The notes under the pieces: model-generated
Database searches by the model: none
What the model was told of the DNA's origin: nothing
What the model saw: the letters and a program-made list of their open reading frames with translations, nothing else
Shown here: piece by piece, positions 52,511 through 61,002 of the stretch
Layout of the letters: each line of letters starts with the position of its first letter
How positions within the stretch are numbered: position 1 is the first letter of the stretch
NCBI RefSeq assembly: GCF_000721235.1
Contig: NZ_JOFH01000018.1
Coordinates: 79,752-143,751, forward strand
Direction: 5' to 3'
DNA: 64,000 nucleotides
Source: Streptomyces olivaceus
GTDB lineage: Bacteria > Actinomycetota > Actinomycetes > Streptomycetales > Streptomycetaceae
Position numbers and translations under genes: made by a program

Positions 52511-53074
52511 TCAGCGCAGTACGCGGTGGCGGAGGTGGACGACGTTCGAGCCGAAGGTGCGGGTCTCGACGAGTTCCAGGTCGACCCGGCGCTCGTGCCG
52601 GGGAAAGAACGGGACGCCGCCGCCGACCAGTACCGGGAGGACCATGGCGCGGTACTCGTCGATCAGGTCCGACGCGGCGGCCTCCGCGGCGAGCGTCGCG
52701 CCGCCGATCGCGATCTCGCCCCCGCCGGGCTCCGCCCGCAACCGCTCGATCTCCGCTGCCAGGCCGCCCGAGGCGAGACGGGCGTTGCCCTCGACCGCCG
52801 ACAGGGTCGTGGAGAACACCACCTTCGGGAGCGCCTTCCACAGCGCGGTCCACTCACGACCCGGCTCGTCCAGCGACGGGTCCTGGTCCGCCGTCTCCCA
52901 GTACAGCATCGTCTCGTACAGCCGCCGTCCCATCAGGTGGACGTCCGTCTGCCGCAGCTCGTCGGTGAAGTGGCGGAAGACCTCCTCGTCCGGCTCCGAC
53001 CAGTCGAACGTGCCGTCCGGCCCGACGATGTAGCCGTCGAGGGAGACGTTCATGGAGTAGATCACCTTGCGCAT
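52511..53074 (-). CDS. Dihydrofolate reductase-family (RibD-C-like) protein
   Basis: 187 aa from the ATG at 53074 (GGAGGTCCT upstream; a GTG three bases earlier is possible). S-M-N-V-S-L-D-G-Y-I-V-G-P-D-G at the N-terminus, D-V-H-L-M-G-R-R-L-Y-E-T-M, and G-G-G-E-I-A-I-G-G-A-T-L-A with a C-terminal P-V-L-V-G-G-G-V-P-F-F define the YyaP/RibD-C group of DHFR-fold proteins. The natural substrate is unknown. It probably replaced the missing 5' part of the DUF5753 gene. Confidence 0.9.
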   Translation of the reverse strand: MRKVIYSMNVSLDGYIVGPDGTFDWSEPDEEVFRHFTDELRQTDVHLMGRRLYETMLYWETADQDPSLDEPGREWTALWKALPKVVFSTTLSAVEGNARLASGGLAAEIERLRAEPGGGEIAIGGATLAAEAAASDLIDEYRAMVLPVLVGGGVPFFPRHERRVDLELVETRTFGSNVVHLRHRVLR

Positions 53075-53218
53075 CACAGGACCTCCCGGTGTCGGTTCGA
53101 CCGTACGGCCGCCGGACGGCCGGCGCAGCGCCCGCGTCGATGTCAGTGGGTCCGTCTACGGTGACGGCGAGATCGGTTCCAGCACTCCGCGACTCCGCGA
53201 AGAGGAAGAGAGCCCGCC

Positions 53219-53773
53219 ATGACGACCCTCCCCGACCGGCCCCGTACCGCACTGCTCGTCATCGACGTACAGAACGGCGTGCTCGCGGGCGCCCACGACC
53301 GCGACGGCGTGATCGCGAACATCGACACCCTCGTCGGGAAGGCCCGGGCGGCGGACGTGCCCGTGGTCTGGGTGCAGCACGCGGACGACGAACTCGTACC
53401 CGAGACCGAGGCCTGGCAGTACGTGCCCGAGCTGGTCCGCCGGGATGACGAACCGCTCGTGCACAAGAGCTACGGCGACTCCTTCGAGGACACCGCGCTG
53501 GAAGACGTGCTCGCCGAGCGCGGGGTGGGCCGGGTGGTCGTGACCGGCGCGCAGACCGACATGTGCGTCCGCTCGACCCTGCACGGTGCCTTCGTGCGCG
53601 GGTACGACGTGACGCTCGTCGGCGACGCGCACACGACGGAGGACCTGACGCAGTTCGGCGCACCGGCGCCGGCGCAGGTCGTCGCGCACACCAACCTCTA
53701 CTGGCGATGGCAGGGTGCGCCCGGGCGCCGCGCGGAGACGGTCACCACGGAGGCGGTGAACTTCGCCCCCTAG
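53219..53773 (+). CDS. Isochorismatase-family cysteine hydrolase
   Basis: 184 aa. The catalytic triad is visible: Asp in V-I-D-V-Q-N-G-V, Lys in L-V-H-K-S-Y-G-D-S-F, and Cys in T-D-M-C-V-R-S-T. Family members act on isochorismate, nicotinamide or ureido compounds. Its stop codon lies inside a CTAGTACTG 9-mer that is the inverse of the triplicated repeat at 54477. Confidence 0.93.
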   Translation: MTTLPDRPRTALLVIDVQNGVLAGAHDRDGVIANIDTLVGKARAADVPVVWVQHADDELVPETEAWQYVPELVRRDDEPLVHKSYGDSFEDTALEDVLAERGVGRVVVTGAQTDMCVRSTLHGAFVRGYDVTLVGDAHTTEDLTQFGAPAPAQVVAHTNLYWRWQGAPGRRAETVTTEAVNFAP

Positions 53774-54005
53774 TACTGCAACGGTCCCCCCGGTGGCTGG
53801 TGGCCAGGTTGGTCGGCGGTGTGGTTGTGGGCGGGTGAACTTGGAGCGGTAATGGTTGGAGCTGGGGGGAGGGGGCCGGCCACGCGGGCCTGACTCCGGT
53901 GCGGGGTGTCACATCGGGCGATGCTGCTCGGTCCTCGCTGTGTGACCACAGTGGTCACCGGGCGCGCCGGCCGGGCGCGCCCGGCCGGGAGAAGGGACCG
54001 TCAGG
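53774..54005. other. Gene-free interval with palindromic GC-rich end
   Basis: No ORF here has coding character. The right end contains GGGCGCGCCGGCCGGGCGCG-type self-complementary sequence just before the flavodoxin start. It begins with TAGTACTGCAAC, which resembles mobile-element border sequence, but no transposase is present. Confidence 0.35.
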
Positions 54006-54485
54006 ATGAGGACCGTTATCGTGTGCGCCTCCGTGGCGCACGGCAATACGCGCCGTGTCGCCGATGCCATGGCCGAGGAGCTGGGCGCGCGGGTCGTGGC
54101 CCCCGGGGAGGCCGACCGGGAGGATCTTGCCGCCGCCGATCTGGTGGGATTCGGCTCGGGCGTCTTCTACGGCAGGCTCCACCGCGGCCTGACCGGCTTC
54201 GCCGAGGCCCTGCCCGCGGGCCAGGGCCGGGGCAGCCGGGCGTTCGTGTTCGCGACGAGCGGCCTGCCGGAGTTCGGGGCGGTGCACTTCACCCGTCCCC
54301 TGGTGCGGCTCCTGGACGGCAGGGGGTACTCGGTGGCTGGGAGCTTCTCGTGCCGGGCCTTCGACACCTGGGGGCCGTTCCGGCTGGTGGGCGGGATCCA
54401 CAAGAACCGCCCGGACGGAGCCGACCTGTCGGCAGCGCGTGCCTACGCCGGGCGGCTGCGGGCGCAAGCGCCGTCGCAGTACTAG
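54006..54485 (+). CDS. Flavodoxin-family protein
   Basis: 159 aa with an AGG ribosome region upstream. The FMN phosphate loop is in S-V-A-H-G-N-T-R-R-V-A (about residues 9-19), followed by L-V-G-F-G-S-G-V-F-Y-G and F-A-T-S-G-L-P. The fold matches menaquinone-dependent protoporphyrinogen oxidase/flavodoxin-like proteins that carry electrons via FMN. The stop is the first TAG of the triplicated 9-mer. Confidence 0.9.
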   Translation: MRTVIVCASVAHGNTRRVADAMAEELGARVVAPGEADREDLAAADLVGFGSGVFYGRLHRGLTGFAEALPAGQGRGSRAFVFATSGLPEFGAVHFTRPLVRLLDGRGYSVAGSFSCRAFDTWGPFRLVGGIHKNRPDGADLSAARAYAGRLRAQAPSQY

Positions 54486-54503
54486 CAGTACTAGCAGTAC
54501 TAG
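54477..54503. repeat. Three copies of CAGTACTAG
   Basis: A perfect 9-bp tandem triplication. Its TAG is the stop of the flavodoxin gene (first copy) and, on the other strand, CTA in the third copy gives the stop of the VOC gene. Confidence 0.8.
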
Positions 54504-54865
54504 TCGACCGGTGAGACCCGGATCAGGTTGCCGTCCGGGTCCGCGACGACGAAGGTGCGGCCGAAGACCTCGTCGTGCGGTTCCTCGACCACGGTGACGC
54601 CCTTGGCAGTCCACGCCTCGTAGCGCTCGTCGACGGCCGCCGAGGGGCCCGGGACCATCAGACCGACCTCCGAGGTGCGTGGTGTGTCCGGGGCGAGCCG
54701 GTCCGCCCGGCCGCTCCAGAGAGCGAAGAGCACGCCGGGGGCGACTTCGAAGGGGACGTAGCGCGGGGTGGTCACGACCGGTTCGATGTCGAACAGGTCG
54801 GAGTAGAAGGCGGTGGCGCGCTCGACGTCGGTGACGTAGACGAGGAAGAGGTTGGGTGCGGACAT
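54500..54865 (-). CDS. VOC-family (glyoxalase-like) protein
   Basis: 121 aa, one beta-alpha-beta-beta-beta pair of modules: L-F-L-V-Y-V-T-D-V-E-R-A-T-A-F-Y-S-D-L at the start and F-V-V-A-D-P-D-G-N-L-I-R-V-S at the end. The group includes glyoxalase, dioxygenase and resistance proteins; the metal-binding residues are not all evident. Divergent from the WYL regulator and so possibly controlled by it. Confidence 0.9.
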   Translation of the reverse strand: MSAPNLFLVYVTDVERATAFYSDLFDIEPVVTTPRYVPFEVAPGVLFALWSGRADRLAPDTPRTSEVGLMVPGPSAAVDERYEAWTAKGVTVVEEPHDEVFGRTFVVADPDGNLIRVSPVD

Positions 54866-54976
54866 GGGGGCATCGGTCCTTCCGAGGGACGGGTGGGCCG
54901 GTTGGTTCCGGCTCGAGTGCCAGCCTTGCGTGAGAACCTGACATCGGTTGTCCGGTTCTGGTGAGGAAGCTGTCGT

Positions 54977-55963
54977 ATGAGTCGGCCGCAGCGGTTGATC
55001 GAGCTACTCGCGGCTCTGCAGGCGCGTCGGCGGACCACTGGGGAGGAACTGGCCCGGGAGTTGGGAGTGTCGACGCGGACGGTGCTGCGCGATGTGCGGG
55101 CACTTGTCGACGCGGGCATTCCCGTCTTCACCGAGCGCGGTAAGTACGGCGGCATCAGCCTGCTCCCCGGTGACCAGGCCGACCTGTCGAAGCTGACGAC
55201 CGGCGAGGCGGATCTGCTGCGCGCGGTCGGGCTCGACCTCGACCGCGCCCGGCAGCTCGGCGGCGAGGCCGCCGCCCGGTCGGCGTTGCGCAAGCTCACG
55301 CCGCGCAGGCGGCCGTCGCCCGTCCGGGACGATGCGCGGCTGGCACTGGCCGACGTGGTCGCGATCGACAACCGGCCCTGGTTCGAGGACGACGCGCCCC
55401 TGCCCGACGTCGCGGCTCTGGTCCGGGACCTGCGGACGGGGAGGCGGCTGCGGATCGGCTATCGGCGCAGTGGTGCCGCGGGCGGGCAGGAGGCCGTGGT
55501 CGATCCGTACGGGCTGGTGCAGCGGGGCGGGCGGTGGTACCTCGTGGCCGACCGCGACGGGCGGCCCCGCATGTTCGCGCTCGCCCGGCTGCAGCACTGG
55601 TCCGTGCTCGACGCAGACCGGCGGCTGCGGCCCGGCGCCGACCTCGCCGGTACGGCACGGGAGCTGGGCGAGGAACTGGAGGGCGCCGAGCGAGTCGTGG
55701 TCACGGCGCGTCTTGACGCGGGCAGTCTCGACCTCGCCCGGCGGATCCTGGGCGCCCGGCTCAGGACGGCGGGCGGCCGGGAGGACGACGGGCGTGTCGA
55801 AATCACCGTGTCGTACGGCCAACTCGACGGGGTACGGCAGTTGCTGCAGTTCGGCGATCACATCGAGGTCGTCGGACCGGAGGCGGCCCGCCGGCTGGTC
55901 CGGCGGCTGGCGGCCGGGATCGCCCGTACGCACTCGGCCCGTGGCGACGGAGCCGCCGAGTGA
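54977..55963 (+). CDS. HTH-WYL-domain transcriptional regulator
   Basis: 328 aa. An N-terminal HTH_11 winged helix (MSRPQRLIELLAALQARRRT, then ELARELGVSTRTVLRDVRAL, about residues 1-45) is followed by G-K-Y-G-G-I-S-L-L and a WYL domain (G-R-R-L-R-I-G-Y-R...V-D-P-Y-G-L-V-Q-R-G-G-R-W-Y-L-V-A). A C-terminal WCX extension ends the protein. WYL regulators sense ligands or nucleic acid and often act on adjacent genes; the divergent VOC gene is the obvious candidate target. Confidence 0.93.
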   Translation: MSRPQRLIELLAALQARRRTTGEELARELGVSTRTVLRDVRALVDAGIPVFTERGKYGGISLLPGDQADLSKLTTGEADLLRAVGLDLDRARQLGGEAAARSALRKLTPRRRPSPVRDDARLALADVVAIDNRPWFEDDAPLPDVAALVRDLRTGRRLRIGYRRSGAAGGQEAVVDPYGLVQRGGRWYLVADRDGRPRMFALARLQHWSVLDADRRLRPGADLAGTARELGEELEGAERVVVTARLDAGSLDLARRILGARLRTAGGREDDGRVEITVSYGQLDGVRQLLQFGDHIEVVGPEAARRLVRRLAAGIARTHSARGDGAAE

Positions 55964-56124
55964 CGGGTCATGCGATCGAGTGAGTGCGGAGCAGGCCGTG
56001 GCCTTGTTGGGCTGTTCCATGCGTGCGTTCCTACCGGGTCGCGGGAGGCACGGCGGGGGCCGTCGCCCCCGACGGCGTTTCGGAGCCGGGGGCGGCGCCT
56101 GGGCGCGCCCGGCGGCTCGGCGCC

Positions 56125-56979
56125 TCAGGCGGCGACCTGGGCCGCGAGCCGGGCGGCGGCGCTGCGGGGTTCGCGGCCGAGGAGTTCGGCCAGCAGGGGG
56201 CCGGTCTGCGCGAAGTAGCCGGCGCGGCCGGCCTGGTGCCAGGAGAGGAGGAGCCGGGCCGTCGGCTCCGGGACGCCGCTCGCGACCTGGTCGGCGACCC
56301 ACTGCTCGTCGTCCACGACGACCCGCCTGACGGTACGGCCGGTGAGGTCGGAGGCGATCTTGGCGAGGTCGTCGAAGGTGACGGCGTCCGGCGCGGCGAG
56401 GGTGACGGGGCCGTCGATGGCTCGGTCACCGGTGAGGAGGGCGGCGGTGGCCTCCGCGATGTCGTCGCGATCGGTGTACGGTACGGGGCCGTCCTCGGGC
56501 TGGACGATCTCACCCGTCGGCCGCCAGTGGCCGAGCACCTGGTCGAGGGGGCCGTAGGCGCCGTTGCGCAGTGCGGTCCAGGCGGTCCCGGACGCGGCGA
56601 GGATCGCTTCGGTGGCGATGTGGAACTCCGACGGCAGGTACGGGTTGCCCGGGACGGCGCCCTGCTGGCTGGTGTACACGATCCGCCGGGCGCCGGCCCC
56701 GACGGCGGCCTCTACGGCGTTGCGGTGCAGGCCGACCATGTCGGCAGCCGGGTCGTTGCCGGACACCACCAGCACCTGCTCGGCGTCGGCGAACGACTCG
56801 CGCAGCGCGGCCGGCTCCTCGTAGGAGCCCTGCCGTACCCGGACACCACGGTCGGCGAGATGGCGCGCCTTCGCGGGGTCGCGGACGCTGACGGCGATCC
56901 GGTCGGCGGGCACGCGGGTGAGGAGGTGCTCGACGGTGGCACCGCCGAGCCCGCCGGTGGCGCCGGTGACGACGATCAT
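56125..56979 (-). CDS. NmrA/SDR-type NAD(P)-binding protein
   Basis: 284 aa from the ATG at 56979 (GGAAAGG upstream). M-I-V-V-T-G-A-T-G-G-L-G-G-A-T at the N-terminus is the atypical-SDR Rossmann motif; V-L-V-V-S-G-N-D-P, R-I-V-Y-T-S-Q-Q-G-A and the C-terminal half fit NmrA/QOR2-like quinone oxidoreductases. It is divergent from a TetR gene, with an inverted repeat between them, so it is the likely target of that regulator. Confidence 0.9.
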   Translation of the reverse strand: MIVVTGATGGLGGATVEHLLTRVPADRIAVSVRDPAKARHLADRGVRVRQGSYEEPAALRESFADAEQVLVVSGNDPAADMVGLHRNAVEAAVGAGARRIVYTSQQGAVPGNPYLPSEFHIATEAILAASGTAWTALRNGAYGPLDQVLGHWRPTGEIVQPEDGPVPYTDRDDIAEATAALLTGDRAIDGPVTLAAPDAVTFDDLAKIASDLTGRTVRRVVVDDEQWVADQVASGVPEPTARLLLSWHQAGRAGYFAQTGPLLAELLGREPRSAAARLAAQVAA

Positions 56980-56999
56980 GGCATGGCCTTTCCGTAAGT

Positions 57000-57014
57000 T
57001 GACCACATGGGTCA
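57000..57014. promoter_or_regulatory. Inverted repeat between NmrA-type and TetR genes
   Basis: TGACC-ACATG-GGTCA, a 5-5-5 inverted repeat in the divergent gap, with TTGAC and AGTGAC boxes nearby. Candidate TetR operator. Confidence 0.45.
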
Positions 57015-57092
57015 GTTTCGCTCTCGACTGTGACCGTAGGTAAAGTGACCCTGCTAGTCAAGTTAAAGGGCGACAGCGTGAGAGGGAGCTGG

Positions 57093-57695
57093 ATGATGGC
57101 CGGTACAGCCGGAGCGGCGTCCGCGGAGCCTCGGCTGCGCGCCGACGCCAAACGCAATGCCGAGCAGATCCGCAGGGCTGCGATCGGCGCCTTCCAGGGC
57201 CGCGGCCTGTCCGTGCCGCTGGAGGAGGTCGCCAGGGCGGCGGGGGTGAGCAAGGCCACGATCTTCAACCGGTTCGGCGGCCGGATCGGACTCATCGAGG
57301 CCGTCATCTCCGAGGTCGTCGCCACGGAGATCCACGCCATCATCGACCGCACCCGCGCCGTCGACGACGTATGGGAACGGCTGGCGTACTACGTCACCGC
57401 GATCCGCGACCTGCAGTACCGTCAGCCGGCCACCGTCGACACCATGCTGCAGACCTACCCCGACGCGCAGACCCTCATGGAGATCTGCCGGGTCGGGGGC
57501 GAGGCCAACGAGGAACTCGTCGCAGCGGGCCGGGCCTCCGGCGCGCTGCGGCCGGAGTTCACGGCCGAGGACCTCCACGCGCTGCTCCACGACAGCGCGC
57601 TCGTCCTCAAACACGGGACCCGCCCGCGGCGGGAGGAGTACGACCGCCGCACCGCCTACCTGCTCGACGGCATGCGGGCGCAGGAGACTCCCTGA
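57093..57695 (+). CDS. TetR/AcrR-family regulator
   Basis: 200 aa from the ATG at 57093 (GGGAG upstream); the frame is open from a GTG at 57030. The N-terminal HTH is clear: NAEQIRRAAIGAFQGRGLSV, then EEVARAAGVSKATIFNRFGG (about residues 20-65). The ligand domain is of the group with R-T-R-A-V-D-D-V-W and DLHALLHDSALVLKHG. It is divergent from the NmrA-type gene. Confidence 0.92.
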   Translation: MMAGTAGAASAEPRLRADAKRNAEQIRRAAIGAFQGRGLSVPLEEVARAAGVSKATIFNRFGGRIGLIEAVISEVVATEIHAIIDRTRAVDDVWERLAYYVTAIRDLQYRQPATVDTMLQTYPDAQTLMEICRVGGEANEELVAAGRASGALRPEFTAEDLHALLHDSALVLKHGTRPRREEYDRRTAYLLDGMRAQETP

Positions 57696-57730
57696 CGGCC
57701 CGCCGTGGCTGCCCGGGTGGACGCCGGGGG

Positions 57731-57760
57731 TCGGTCAGGGCTGCCAGGTGACGCGGTGCT
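57731..57760. repeat. Short third copy of the helicase 3' end repeat
   Basis: About 30 bp resembling the start of the 170-bp duplication (TCGGTCAGGGCTGCCAGG). It suggests repeated slippage or recombination here. Confidence 0.5.
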
Positions 57761-57763
57761 ATG

Positions 57764-58047
57764 TCAGGGGTGCCAGGCCACCCGGTGCTCCGCGAGATGT
57801 GCCAGTACCGCGTGGTTGGCCTCCCAGCCGTCCGGGCTGTGCTCATTGGCCGCCTGCGGCGGCGTGCCGGACTCCGTCCGGCGGGTGGGGGCGTGGCAGT
57901 CGGGGCCCTCCGGGCGGGCGGCGGTGGGGTCGGTCAGGGGTGCCAGGCCACCCGGTGCTCCGCGAGGTGCGCCAGTACCGCGTGGTTGGCCTCCCAGCCG
58001 TCCGGGCTGTGCTCATTGGCCGCCTGCGGCGGCGTGCCGGACTCCGT
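57764..58047. repeat. Direct duplication of the helicase gene 3' end, 170-bp period
   Basis: Copies of about 114 bp at 57764-57877 and 57934-58047, nearly identical (a few changes such as AGATGTGCC versus AGGTGCGCC). Read on the minus strand they encode N-E-H-S-P-D-G-W-E-A-N-H-A-V-L-A-H-L-A and a stop: the natural C-terminus of the helicase family. Confidence 0.85.
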
Positions 58048-59341
58048 CCCCCAGCTGGACCGGTTCCGTGGACGGGTAGTCGTCCAGGAGGGCGTCCACC
58101 CCCTCGCGGCAGACCACGATGCACGCGTGGCGGTGCCGGGAGGCGAGGACGCACAGGCGGCCGGTCTCCAGGTGGAAGGCGGTGGCGTCGGGGCGGCCGG
58201 AGAGCGGGTGGAGGACGACCGTGACGTCGTACTCCCGGCCCTGGAGCCGGTTCGCCGTGTCCACCGTCACGTCGCTCACGCCGAGGTCGGCCAGCGCCGC
58301 GCGGACCGCCGCCGCCTGGTCGCGGTGGGCCGTGCCGACGGCGATGCGGGCGGCGGTCAGGGGAGTGGGGGACGGCGAGCGTTCGGAGGTGGTCGTGCCC
58401 TCGCGGTCCAGGAGGCGCCGGACCACCGCCGCCACCGCCCCCACCGCCTCCGGGTCGGTGCGCGGGGTGTGCCGGGCGGGCAGCTCCAGCAGGCCCCAGC
58501 CCGAGGCAGCGGCCTCGTCGAGCACCTGGTCGGGGCCCGAGCCGTCCGACGGCGCCGCGAAGGCCAGGGCCCGGTCGCCGTGGTCCGTGCCGCTGCGGAA
58601 CGGCGTGTACGGATAGAACGCGTCCGAGACCAGGCGCGCCGCCGACGCCGGGAGACGCCAGGAGACCGGGAGGCGGTGCTGGGGGAGGTCGGGGTTGTGG
58701 GCGAGGAGGGTCGTCACGGCGGAGGACGACGGGTCGTAGGCCAGGCCCGCCCACTGCTCGCCGCCCACCGTCGCGAACGGGTCCAGCTGGCCCGGGTCGC
58801 CCACGAACAGCGCGCGCTCGAAGAGCCCGGCGACCGCGAGGAGCGAGTCCGAGCGCATCTGGTACGCCTCGTCGACGATCGCGTGCCGCCACGGCTCGTC
58901 CACCCTCACGTGCGCCCACTTCGCCGCCGTGGACAGCACCACCGTCTGCGCGGCGAGATCGCCGGCCTTCGCCGACTTGCGTACGTTCGCCAGCGCGTCG
59001 AGCGCCTTGTCGTACGGGTCCGTGTCGCTGCTGTGCAGGCGGCCCACCGGGAGGTCCGGGTTCTTCTCGGCCAGGCGCAGGACCAGGTCGTCCACCTGGG
59101 CGTTGGTCTGCGCGACCACCATCAGGGGCCGGCCTGCCTCCGCCAGCTCCAGTGCCGCCCGCACCACGAGCGTGGACTTCCCGGCGCCGGGCGGGGAGTC
59201 CACGACGACGCCGCGCTCCGTGCCGTGCAGCGTGTCGTGGAGGATCGCAGCGGTGGCGCGGGCCGCCTCGGCACCCGGGTCGAAGGTCGCCGGCGCCGGG
59301 GCAGCGGGTGCGTCGGTCGCGGCGACGGTCTCGGCGGTCAC
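58013..59341 (-). CDS. AAA/SF1-type ATPase or helicase, 3' end frameshifted
   Basis: 442 aa from GTG 59341. Walker A S-P-P-G-A-G-K-S-T (about residues 49-57), then M-V-V-A-Q-T-N-A-Q-V-D-D-L, Walker B H-A-I-V-D-E-A-Y-Q, G-D-P-G-Q-L-D-P, W-R-L-P, and the C-terminal T-V-D-T-A-N-R-L-Q-G-R-E-Y-D and L-A-S-R-H-R-H identify an SF1 (Upf1-like) helicase. A run of five G at about 58052 shifts the frame: with four G the protein would continue to the family-like C-terminus ending at 57934. It overlaps the next gene upstream by GTGA. Confidence 0.85.
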   Translation of the reverse strand: MTAETVAATDAPAAPAPATFDPGAEAARATAAILHDTLHGTERGVVVDSPPGAGKSTLVVRAALELAEAGRPLMVVAQTNAQVDDLVLRLAEKNPDLPVGRLHSSDTDPYDKALDALANVRKSAKAGDLAAQTVVLSTAAKWAHVRVDEPWRHAIVDEAYQMRSDSLLAVAGLFERALFVGDPGQLDPFATVGGEQWAGLAYDPSSSAVTTLLAHNPDLPQHRLPVSWRLPASAARLVSDAFYPYTPFRSGTDHGDRALAFAAPSDGSGPDQVLDEAAASGWGLLELPARHTPRTDPEAVGAVAAVVRRLLDREGTTTSERSPSPTPLTAARIAVGTAHRDQAAAVRAALADLGVSDVTVDTANRLQGREYDVTVVLHPLSGRPDATAFHLETGRLCVLASRHRHACIVVCREGVDALLDDYPSTEPVQLGDGVRHAAAGGQ

Positions 59342-61002
59342 AGGACGTCCTCCTCGGTCTGCGCGTCGGCGGCCTCCGCCGCGGCGGCCGTCTCACCGGG
59401 CGGGCCGCCGTGCGTCCACGGCGTCTGCTCCGGGTCGGGCAGCTTCGCGCCGCCCCGCTGCTCGTGCTCGAAGAGGGTGAAGCAGAGCAGATCGCCCTTC
59501 TCCGGCACCGACCCGGGCTCCGGCTCCTTGCCGCGGCCCATCTTGTCCGTGATCCGCAGGAGCACTGTTCCGTCGTCGGGGTCGCCGTCCGGGGACGAGA
59601 GCGCCGGGCCGACGTACTCGGCCGTCTGCGGTTTGCCGTTCAGCGCGCGGTAGACCTTCGCGCGCTCGGCCAGGTGCGGGCGGTCGTCCGTGCGGACGGT
59701 GACCAGCGGGCGGGGGCTGGGGCGCCTGCTCTCGCTGTACGCCATCACCACGTCGACCACCTCACCGGCGAACGCCTCCCCGGACAGCCGCCGCCCGGCC
59801 ATCACCAGCGGATCGTCCAGCGCCTCCTGCGCCTCCAGGCGGGCCTGCTCGCGCTCGCGCGTCGCCAGCTTGTTCGCCGCCGTCACCGCGTCGTCGCGGC
59901 GCGGCTGCGGGGGCTCGCCCGCCAGGATGCGGTCGCGGTGCGAGGTGAACGACCAGCGGTCGCGGGTCCAGCGCTCGTCGACATGCGCCCCGGCGGGCAG
60001 TGCGCGCAGCAGGTCCAGGCCCCGCCACACCGCGTCCCAGGTGGGGCGCGTGCGGCTCTCGACCAGGGCGCGGATCTCCCGCTCGGCGGCGGTGAGCGCG
60101 CCGAGCCGGTCGTCGGCCTCCAGGCCGTCCTCGGCGGCGGCCAGCGCGGTGCGGGCCCGGTCGTAGCGCTCGATGGCGGGAGCGAGCAGCTTGTTGTCGA
60201 AGGCCGGGTCGGTCGCCGGGCCCGCGGGCGGGCAGAGCAGCTGGCCGGCGGCGTCGCGGGCCAGCTCCGCGCGGCGCGCGGCCTGCGCGCCGGTCGGCGC
60301 CCCGCCGCCCGGACCGTCGTCCCGGTACCCCTCGTCCCCATGCCCGCCGTCCGGGGCGATCCACGCCAGCAGGGCGCCCAGGTGCTGGTCCTCCAGCGTG
60401 GACTGCCCGCTCGCCCAGTGGCGGCCCAGCAGGTCGGTCATGGCCAGGAGGAGGGACGAGCCGGGGACCCGGGCCCGCTCGCCGTAATGGGTCAGCCAGC
60501 GGCCGAGCAGCGGCACCCGCGGGGGCGCGGGATGCGGCGTCTCCGGGTCCTGTTCCGCCGTACGCCGAAAGCGCATGGAGCGGCCCAGCAGCCGGACGAA
60601 GTCGATGCCGGCACGGCTCGGCACGACCAGCTGCGCGGCGTCCGCGCACAGGTCGACCTCGACCTTGACCCGCTTGCCCGTCTCCGGGTCGGTCTCGCTG
60701 CGCTCGGCGGCCTCGACGCTGTCGGCGTACGCCTCGACGTGCGGCAGCACGATGCCGGCCAGCTCGGCCAGGAACGCGAAGCGCAGATCGCGGTCGCGGG
60801 GCTGCGGCACGGCCAGCAGGTGCGGCGCGTCGCGGTCGGTGCCCACCAGCGCGCCGAGCGGCGCACCGGCCTCACCGGCGGTGATCAGCGGCACGAAGAC
60901 CAGCGGGCGGTCGGACAGGTGCCGGTGCCGGACGGTGGCGGCGGGCTGGGCATGTCCCGAGCGGACGGCCTCCAGGCGGGCGAGCGTGGTGATCAGCGAC
61001 AT
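59338..61002 (-). CDS. Conserved hypothetical protein of the nuclease-helicase operon
   Basis: 554 aa from the ATG at 61002. The N-terminus M-S-L-I-T-T-L-A-R-L-E-A and a following R-P-L-V-F-V-P-L-I-T-A-G-E-A-G-A-P-L-G-A-L are beta-rich; a long helical centre (about residues 230-430) and an acidic C-terminus follow. No motif for catalysis is visible. It is coupled on both sides: 10-bp overlap with the nuclease gene and a 4-bp overlap with the helicase gene, so it is likely an obligate partner of both. Confidence 0.8.
   Translation of the reverse strand: MSLITTLARLEAVRSGHAQPAATVRHRHLSDRPLVFVPLITAGEAGAPLGALVGTDRDAPHLLAVPQPRDRDLRFAFLAELAGIVLPHVEAYADSVEAAERSETDPETGKRVKVEVDLCADAAQLVVPSRAGIDFVRLLGRSMRFRRTAEQDPETPHPAPPRVPLLGRWLTHYGERARVPGSSLLLAMTDLLGRHWASGQSTLEDQHLGALLAWIAPDGGHGDEGYRDDGPGGGAPTGAQAARRAELARDAAGQLLCPPAGPATDPAFDNKLLAPAIERYDRARTALAAAEDGLEADDRLGALTAAEREIRALVESRTRPTWDAVWRGLDLLRALPAGAHVDERWTRDRWSFTSHRDRILAGEPPQPRRDDAVTAANKLATREREQARLEAQEALDDPLVMAGRRLSGEAFAGEVVDVVMAYSESRRPSPRPLVTVRTDDRPHLAERAKVYRALNGKPQTAEYVGPALSSPDGDPDDGTVLLRITDKMGRGKEPEPGSVPEKGDLLCFTLFEHEQRGGAKLPDPEQTPWTHGGPPGETAAAAEAADAQTEEDVL

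Noticed and set aside
53774..54005. Insertion sequence relic
   Set aside because: The border 9-mers are suggestive, but there is no transposase fragment and no clear terminal inverted repeats.
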